Assembly (NCBI RefSeq): GCF_014644435.1
Contig: NZ_BMKR01000053.1
Span: forward strand, 1 to 37,994
Reading direction: 5' to 3'
DNA: 37,994 bases
Source: Paenibacillus albidus
GTDB taxonomy: Bacteria > Bacillota > Bacilli > Paenibacillales > Paenibacillaceae
The notes under the pieces were generated by a model. That model worked only from the letters and a program-made list of their open reading frames with translations, was not told the origin of the DNA and made no database searches. Numbering within the stretch: position 1 is the first letter of the stretch; each line of letters opens with the position of its first letter. Positions 32,210-37,994 of the stretch are shown piece by piece. A program made the translations under genes and the position numbers.

Positions 32210-32621
32210 ATGAAATAATTGCACGATTCGTTAAAATTGTCCCATTGCATCGTTTCGATGCAGGCGTATCCGTTTGACAGACTTGCAGCTACCTTCGCTC
32301 CAAACTCGACGGACGCTCCGGCTATTTCCCGGACAATCGGCCGGACGTGCGGCTGTTCGATGCTCACGATCCAATGCTCCACCTGGTGCACGCCTCCACG
32401 CATCATTTCTTGCTGCTGCCGGTACAGTTCGCTAATCACCAACAGGCGGCGATAGCCTCTCATCGAGGGTACCAAATGCCCTCATTACTTTTTTTCTTCC
32501 GCTTGCTCCCAGGGAACGGGTTTGGCCAGCTTCACCCACCGATTATTGGGGTTCAGTTTCCCTTCAAGGGCAGGTAGAAATCTTTGAGGGGATCGTCGGT
32601 AGATTCGGTTCGCTCAAACAT
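32185..32621 (-). pseudogene. Degenerate IS5-like transposase
   Basis: Two pieces of a DDE transposase. The N-terminal part from ATG 32621 (MFERTESTDDPLKDFYLP) breaks by a one-base loss near 32565 and continues in another frame as EGKLNPNNRWVKLAKPVPWE, a typical IS5-type start. After a deletion, 32185-32475 reads YRRLLVISELYRQQQEM and VSIEQPHVRPIVRE, part of the catalytic domain, then FNESCNYFIF. Both ends are missing, so the element cannot move on its own. Confidence 0.75.
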
Positions 32622-32730
32622 AGTACTGCACTCCATCTGCAAAGGTTTTTGACATTTTCCGTGTATTCCCTTGCAGATAATTTTGACAAAATATCCTCAA
32701 CTTCTTGTGGGAGTACGAGTTTTTATTTAT

Positions 32731-33444
32731 TTAGCAAACCCTGCTTAGTGTTCGGTTAACTACATTCACAACATTTTCTGTACGGTCATTAATGAAAAAA
32801 TGTCCCCCCGGAAAATCATGAAAGTGGCATTGCCTGCTCGTGTAACTAGTCCATTCTACTAATCTCTTTTTATCAGCTATTTGATCTTCAGAGCCATGCA
32901 AAATAGAAATGTCAACCGGTAAAGGCTTAATGCTGTCTTCTTTAAGTTGATAGGTTTCAACCAGCTTAATGTCCGCTCTGATGATCGGAAGAAACAAATC
33001 TAATATTTCGGTACAATTGTGCAATTCGGGAGGAATCCCCCCCAAGCCGATAATGTACTCTTCAAATTCTGTCCTCGACAAAGTATGACATATTCGAGAG
33101 ACAGGTATATGCAGGGGTAATTTCCCGGAGAAAAAGACATGAAGCGGTTCCCTTCTGCTTGCCTCCTTAATTAAATGAATGAGCTCATAGGTCAATAAAG
33201 CTCCGAAACTATGACCAAATATGGCAAATGGAGAATCGTCTAAATAAGGTCTAATTTCACGATACAAATCTAATACTACTTCCTGAATATTGTCGCACAG
33301 TGGCCTGTTAGCACGTGTTCCCCTTCCGGGCAATTCGATCGGGATTAACTCTATATGATCCTCTAACTTATCTTTCCAACCGTAATAAATCGATGAGAGA
33401 CCGCCTGCATGGGGAATACAAAAAAGCTTAACTTTAGAAACCAT
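32731..33444 (-). CDS. Type II thioesterase of the NRPS cluster
   Basis: 237 residues. N-terminal KLFCIPHAGG, nucleophile motif FGHSFGALL (Ser about 78), Asp in HGSEDQIADKK and His in GGHFFIN form the triad. Type II thioesterases remove stalled or wrong acyl groups from carrier-protein arms of NRPS/PKS lines. AGGAG lies 8 nt before the ATG. It follows the MFS gene by 26 bp and is the last gene of the NRPS transcript. Confidence 0.9.
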   Translation of the reverse strand: MVSKVKLFCIPHAGGLSSIYYGWKDKLEDHIELIPIELPGRGTRANRPLCDNIQEVVLDLYREIRPYLDDSPFAIFGHSFGALLTYELIHLIKEASRREPLHVFFSGKLPLHIPVSRICHTLSRTEFEEYIIGLGGIPPELHNCTEILDLFLPIIRADIKLVETYQLKEDSIKPLPVDISILHGSEDQIADKKRLVEWTSYTSRQCHFHDFPGGHFFINDRTENVVNVVNRTLSRVC

Positions 33445-33470
33445 CTCTCTATTCTCCTATTCTTTTTGAC

Positions 33471-34781
33471 TTAAGTGTTCGATTCAACGACTTTTCTTTC
33501 AGACTTGGATACTTCTTCTCTTACCGGCTTCAGTTCCTTCTCAGGCTCCAACTCCACACTGAAAAATTCTCTCAGGGCATTGCTTCTGTGTGCGAAGTAA
33601 CCCATTACAATGAGAATGGTGCCTGATACAGAAACCAAATATATCCAGTTTGCCATTTCCATGACAGCTCCGAAAATTAACAAACCGATGGGTACACTCG
33701 TTGTTGTCACTGTTGTTACCACTCCAAAAATACTTGCTCTTATATTCTCCGGGATATAAATTTGCACATACGAAATCATTGGGATGTTGGCCATAACATT
33801 AAATAATCCTAGCAACGTAATAATAACAACATAAATACTGGTCATTACTACTTTGGATTCAATACTTAAAAAAGCCGGAAAAATCCATAATAGAATCATG
33901 AGTGCCATCAATTGGATCATAATGAAAATTTTATTTGTTACGAATTTACCTACTTTTTTTATTGAGATGAGTACCGCGCCGACAATAGAACCAACCCCCA
34001 ATCCCGCTTCAATGAATGCCATTTCATAGCCACTCATTTTCAACTCGTCTCGAATGATGTATAACAAAACAATGGATATTAAGGGAGTGACTAAGAAATT
34101 AATGGTTACAAAAATGCCTAATAAAAGTTTAATCTCTTTTCGGGCTTTAATATATTGATATACTTCTTTCATGCTCTCAAAATACGACTTTTCTTGAATC
34201 TCTTCTCTATTCGGTTTATTCACAAAGACAAGGAAGATATTTAGAATACTGGCAATAATAAAAGATATACCATCGAGTAAAAGTAACATATTAAGCCCCA
34301 ATAGGGTATACAAGGTGGCTCCTAAAATAATACCAAAAATATTAATTAAGGCACTGATACTTTGTATATTGGAGTTAACTGTCATGACCCGCTCCTTAGA
34401 AACTATTTCTGGGATTGAGGCATTGAGTGCCAAATTGAAAATTGCTTGAAACGTGTATAAAATGACAACATAACAAATAATTAAAGTAATATTATTAGCT
34501 ACAAATATGAATATCCCCATAAATAACAGCGTTGCGATTCCACATAGAAATTCCGCTGCAACAAGTATTTTTTTCTTGTCACTTCGATCAATATGTACAC
34601 CTGCAAAAGTATTAATTAGTATACCTGGGATGTAGGTGAAGGCAAAAACAAATCCGGACATTAGCGGTGAACCCGTGATATCTAAAATAAATAAGCTTAA
34701 TGCAAAGCGTATTGCCGCAGAACCCAGCTCGGATATAAGGCGGCTCAAGCTAATTAGAGTGATATTTCTGGTATCTTGCAT
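33471..34781 (-). CDS. MFS exporter of the NRPS cluster
   Basis: 436 residues from ATG 34781 (GGGGG 8 nt upstream); the frame is open to 34862 but has no site there. Twelve membrane segments; helix 2-3 loop has GVHIDRSDKKKI. MFS_3-type, like macrolide and peptide exporters. The tail (about 400-436) is charged and cytosolic. It lies between NRPS and thioesterase genes on one strand, so it probably exports or gives resistance to the peptide. Confidence 0.85.
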   Translation of the reverse strand: MQDTRNITLISLSRLISELGSAAIRFALSLFILDITGSPLMSGFVFAFTYIPGILINTFAGVHIDRSDKKKILVAAEFLCGIATLLFMGIFIFVANNITLIICYVVILYTFQAIFNLALNASIPEIVSKERVMTVNSNIQSISALINIFGIILGATLYTLLGLNMLLLLDGISFIIASILNIFLVFVNKPNREEIQEKSYFESMKEVYQYIKARKEIKLLLGIFVTINFLVTPLISIVLLYIIRDELKMSGYEMAFIEAGLGVGSIVGAVLISIKKVGKFVTNKIFIMIQLMALMILLWIFPAFLSIESKVVMTSIYVVIITLLGLFNVMANIPMISYVQIYIPENIRASIFGVVTTVTTTSVPIGLLIFGAVMEMANWIYLVSVSGTILIVMGYFAHRSNALREFFSVELEPEKELKPVREEVSKSERKVVESNT

Positions 34782-34836
34782 TGCAAAATCCCCCTTCTTG
34801 ACCTTCGTATAACCACCAACATAATACGCCTTGGAC

Positions 34837-34874
34837 ATTGCCACTCGTCTGGTGTTAATCAAACGAGTGGCAAT
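34837..34874 (-). other. Perfect 12-bp intercistronic stem between NRPS and MFS genes
   Basis: ATTGCCACTCGT pairs with ACGAGTGGCAAT (34837-34848 with 34863-34874), 14-nt loop. No T-run follows on the minus strand, so it is more likely an mRNA-processing or stabilising element, or a partial terminator, than a full stop. Confidence 0.6.
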
Positions 34875-34890
34875 ACCCTTTAATGCATTA

Positions 34891-37800
34891 TCAAGTCAAT
34901 TCTTCAGCTATGTTTGGGGTAAATTGCTGCATTGCTGCCCCTTGAAGTTGGCGTTGTACCACTTCTTTATCTGCGACATATGGTAATATGATCGTCATGT
35001 ACAGTTTTGCTCGTACATGCCATACCATACAAATGATTCTGGAACGATCCTCCACATTTGCATTTCCAAGATTGATCTCTTCCAATCCGTCATCCTCTGC
35101 CCCAAGCTCTCCTAAATAATTTAAATTAATCGGAATTTGCTTAAACGCACGGGATATTATCCCGTTTGTAGCTGGGTACTCAGCTTTCATATCATCGTTA
35201 TACATCAAATTCGAGAAGTGAATATTATGATTTGACAGCAACCTCAGCTTCTTCTTGATACTTTGATTGTTATCGGTTACGCTGCCATCAGAGTCTATGA
35301 GAACAGGAACGTAATCGATGAATTCTCCAATCGTATTAAAATATGTTTCCCCGCCGAAGCTTCTTCCATAGTTCGTTATCCAGACCGGCAACTTAGAAAC
35401 GTTGAAACCATCCCTAAAATAGGTACTAAGGACGCCCAAACTTAGCTGCCAAATATCCTCTGGGGCTGATTTAACATCGTCAAGGATCATATCGAATGGG
35501 ACCACCGTATAATCAGATCCGTCTTGTCGTTCGACTACATCTTTTACAAGATTAGCTTGCAATTCGAACTGTTCCAGCTCATACTCACTAACAATCTCCC
35601 CATCGCTTATCGAAGAAGGCCCTTTCGTAATTTTTCTAATAAAATCTCGAAAACTGTTATCTCTCTCCTCCACTGCCAGCTGCCCAGACTCCAAGCTGTC
35701 ATAATACATCATGATTTTCTTTTTTATGATCTCGCTGCTGATATAATCGAAAATAGAATGAGAAAATGGAAGGATAAGCAGATGATCCCTCAAATTCTCT
35801 TTAATGACCAAAACTCTATACATCAAAGAGCCTTCCGGGTCATAGGGTTTTAAAAAGAAGTCCTTCATAATCTGGCTTAATATCTCATTTCTCGTGCTGC
35901 GATCATACATAGACAGATCTAGATAGGGTACGGACAGCTGATTTATATCGTCATAAACTTCCCAGGCGTACCCTTCATTCTCGACTATTAATGAACTTCT
36001 CATCACCTCTTCGGATGATATGAGATGTACAAAAGTTTTATTTAACAGCTCATGATTAAGAGCTTTGTCCCACTTCATTACTGTTCCCGAGAAGTCCTTA
36101 TGCTCTAGATGATAAAGTTGAGATGGAGAGGCTTTATACGTGTCTTTCACTTTCCCGCTCACGACACATTTTTCAAAATCCGAGCTCATAGTTTCGATTT
36201 CTACGAGCATTTCACTGATGGAAGTATTAGAACTCATTTGTTGAAGCTGTACAAACGAATTAAATTCTTCTTCCCCACCGTTTTGAGATGGGAAAACACC
36301 GTTCCACTCAATGATATAGTGCGGATGAACCCGGTTGTCTAGATGCTCCTCGATAACAGCCTTAACATTTGACTTTAATTCTGGATTCAATTCCTCTACA
36401 GCAAGAATCAGATGGTTTTTTTCGTTCACCGTATAATCCAGATAGTAGCATTTAATGTTGAGGCCCTCACTAATAAAGTCCTCCGCTTCGTATCGGTCTT
36501 GAATCAAATTTTCCCGTAATTTGACCCGAGGACCTATAGCTTCCGCGAGTTTATCCAGCGTTTGGCATGTAAAAACTTCTTGAATACGAAGTTTGTACCC
36601 TAGATCGGTCAGCTCTGAAACCATCTGAATCGCCTTTAACGAATGACCTCCGATTTCAAAGAAATTATCATGGATACTAATCTCTTCTCTGTCCAGAACA
36701 CGAATCCAAACATTAAGGATATCCCTCTCTGTCGTATTCCTTGGTTCAACATGAACGAACTCCGCATTTACCCACTGCTCTGCCTCCGGCAACACAGCTC
36801 GATCAACCTTCCCATTCTGATTAAGCGGAAGCTTCTTCATATATACAAATTGGGACGGAATCATGTACGCCGGTAAACTTTTCAGGAGATCAATCTTAAG
36901 TTGAGCCACATTTAGCTCATGTTCTGGTACAACATAAGCACAAAGGTACTTCTGCTGATCTTTCTGATTCTTCACGATGACTACCGTTTCATTAATGTAA
37001 GACTGCCTAGCGATCTCTCTTTCAATTTCTCCAACCTCTATTCTATAGCCCCTAATTTTGAGCTGGTTGTCCATTCTGCCGAGAAACTCGATATCTCCAC
37101 CCGGTAACCACATCGCCAGATCGCCGGTTCGGTATATCTTCGATTTCTCCATAAAGGGATTGGGAATAAATTTTTCGGCCGTTAACTCGTCCAAGTTTTT
37201 GTAACCTCTGGCTACACCGTCCCCACCCACCCATAGCTCTCCCGGCACACCTATTGGAGCAAGCTTGCCATAGCGATCGACAATGTAAGTGGTAGAGTTT
37301 TGAATCGGCCGACCAATAGGAATGCTTGTTTCCTGCAGCTCCTTATCTACTAGGTAGTAGCTTGAAATCACCGTATTTTCTGTTGGGCCATACGCATTTA
37401 CTATAATCAGCCCAGGGCAAGCCTTTTTAACTTCTGCAACTCGTTTAGCTGACAGGACATCCCCTCCGACCATTAAACTCTTTAAACTGCTGAACATTTG
37501 CGATTTATCTCGAGCAATTTGATTAAACAGGGGAGTTGTTAATATTAGATGGTTAATTCCGTTATCCTGAATCATCTTCTCCAGCTGGTTCGGATCCAAT
37601 AATGTATACTTATCGATCACATACAGCTCCAGACCGTTCAATAGCGCCCCCCAAATTTCATAGGTGCATGCATCAAATACTTGGGCTCCCGTCTGTAAGA
37701 TACGGTCTCCTTCTTCGAATGTGATATAGTTGGTGTTCCGGACCAGCCGAACAACGTTCCGATGCTCTACCATGACCCCCTTCGGTTTCCCTGTTGAGCC

Positions 37801-37994
37801 CGAGGTGTACATCATATATACCAAATCGGATGATGTGTTTATAGGAGCCAGATTTGCCGGTTCCTGAGCCATATCTGCTGCTCGCTCAAGCTCGATGGTC
37901 TCGACTTGAATATCAACCTTCCCCAGATTCGCAACCTTGGCCAGCAAGACTTGCGCCTGACTATCTTCTAATAAATAGGAAACCCGCGCTACTG
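34891..37994 (-). CDS. Nonribosomal peptide synthetase, 3' part (A-PCP-divergent E/C-like); 5' end off the window
   Basis: The frame stays open to the right edge (codons before 37947 read YLLEDSQAQVLL, normal A-domain sequence), so the true start is outside. Adenylation core: YTSGSTGKPKG (about 37809), FDACTYEIW, NAYGPTE, YRTGDLAMW, GRMDNQLKIRGYRIEVGEIE and LPLNQNGKVDR. Carrier protein: FFEIGGHSLKA, phosphopantetheine Ser codon 36640-36642. Positions read by alignment with GrsA give D-A-Y-L-M-G-A-V-I; I do not assign an amino acid. After an unusual linker of about 100 residues comes an epimerization/condensation-like domain with SHSIFDY instead of HHxxxDG and an NYLGEL signature. No thioesterase domain follows; MFS and type II thioesterase genes come next. 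Confidence 0.9.
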   Translation of the reverse strand, partial: VARVSYLLEDSQAQVLLAKVANLGKVDIQVETIELERAADMAQEPANLAPINTSSDLVYMMYTSGSTGKPKGVMVEHRNVVRLVRNTNYITFEEGDRILQTGAQVFDACTYEIWGALLNGLELYVIDKYTLLDPNQLEKMIQDNGINHLILTTPLFNQIARDKSQMFSSLKSLMVGGDVLSAKRVAEVKKACPGLIIVNAYGPTENTVISSYYLVDKELQETSIPIGRPIQNSTTYIVDRYGKLAPIGVPGELWVGGDGVARGYKNLDELTAEKFIPNPFMEKSKIYRTGDLAMWLPGGDIEFLGRMDNQLKIRGYRIEVGEIEREIARQSYINETVVIVKNQKDQQKYLCAYVVPEHELNVAQLKIDLLKSLPAYMIPSQFVYMKKLPLNQNGKVDRAVLPEAEQWVNAEFVHVEPRNTTERDILNVWIRVLDREEISIHDNFFEIGGHSLKAIQMVSELTDLGYKLRIQEVFTCQTLDKLAEAIGPRVKLRENLIQDRYEAEDFISEGLNIKCYYLDYTVNEKNHLILAVEELNPELKSNVKAVIEEHLDNRVHPHYIIEWNGVFPSQNGGEEEFNSFVQLQQMSSNTSISEMLVEIETMSSDFEKCVVSGKVKDTYKASPSQLYHLEHKDFSGTVMKWDKALNHELLNKTFVHLISSEEVMRSSLIVENEGYAWEVYDDINQLSVPYLDLSMYDRSTRNEILSQIMKDFFLKPYDPEGSLMYRVLVIKENLRDHLLILPFSHSIFDYISSEIIKKKIMMYYDSLESGQLAVEERDNSFRDFIRKITKGPSSISDGEIVSEYELEQFELQANLVKDVVERQDGSDYTVVPFDMILDDVKSAPEDIWQLSLGVLSTYFRDGFNVSKLPVWITNYGRSFGGETYFNTIGEFIDYVPVLIDSDGSVTDNNQSIKKKLRLLSNHNIHFSNLMYNDDMKAEYPATNGIISRAFKQIPINLNYLGELGAEDDGLEEINLGNANVEDRSRIICMVWHVRAKLYMTIILPYVADKEVVQRQLQGAAMQQFTPNIAEELT

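Noticed and set aside
32622..32725. Short frame on the minus strand reading LVLPQEVEDILSKLSARE
   Set aside because: It has a plausible protein-like composition but is preceded by a stop with no start codon, and no family is recognised; it may be a gene remnant.

Overview
The window looks like the chromosome of a Paenibacillus-type, endospore-forming Firmicute. Evidence is the conserved perR / ygzB / ygxA / rrn neighbourhood, a gatCAB operon, a complete sigY-yxlCDEFG operon, an sdpRI pair, a YyaC spore-protease homologue and AGGAGG-type ribosome binding sites throughout. The species name is inferred from gene content and style, not from a database match.

Positions 1-29,500 are mostly moderately GC-rich core genome. 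The left edge is the leader of a leftward rRNA operon (two tandem promoters, a boxA, a row of small hairpins); the 16S gene lies just outside. Next come ygxA, ygzB, a membrane-anchored GH18 protein, perR, a DUF4097 membrane protein, a GNAT acetyltransferase and gatCAB. The sigY operon (13,812 down to 10,807) encodes an ECF sigma factor, its likely YxlC/YxlD antagonists, YxlE and an ABC transporter, and carries a probable self-directed promoter. Upstream are a small Cys-rich ORF, a metallo-beta-lactamase-fold hydrolase, a thioredoxin-like protein and a DedA protein. On the right are sdpRI with a palindromic operator, a large O-antigen-ligase-like polymerase with a low-complexity loop, a methyltransferase, a DUF6483-like protein, a winged-helix regulator with an MFS pump, an alpha/beta hydrolase, yyaC, a YfkK homologue, a pirin, a type III-like asparaginase, and YtxH and DUF5665-type stress or envelope proteins.

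From about 29,600 to the right edge the DNA becomes AT-rich and accessory. It holds two natural-product loci. The first (29,839-31,810) is a compact leftward operon for a graspetide, a ribosomal peptide side-chain-crosslinked by an ATP-grasp ligase. It comprises an unlisted precursor peptide gene with an acidic Thr/Lys/Asp/Glu core, an MvdC/MvdD-type ATP-grasp ligase and a membrane protein, joined by 4-bp stop/start overlaps. Each of the three genes carries one disruption: an in-frame TAA, a one-base frameshift, and an 8-bp tandem duplication. The locus therefore looks like a decaying or switchable system. The second (32,731 to the right edge) is the 3' end of a nonribosomal peptide synthetase (A-PCP-divergent epimerization/condensation-like domain), an MFS exporter and a type II thioesterase. 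A degenerate IS5-like transposase separates the two.

Other signals include a 180-bp symmetrical array of 24-bp units spaced exactly 50 bp apart (26,058-26,236), a promoter/terminator leader ahead of the sigY region, and a GTG start for sigY that is more convincing than the longest open frame.
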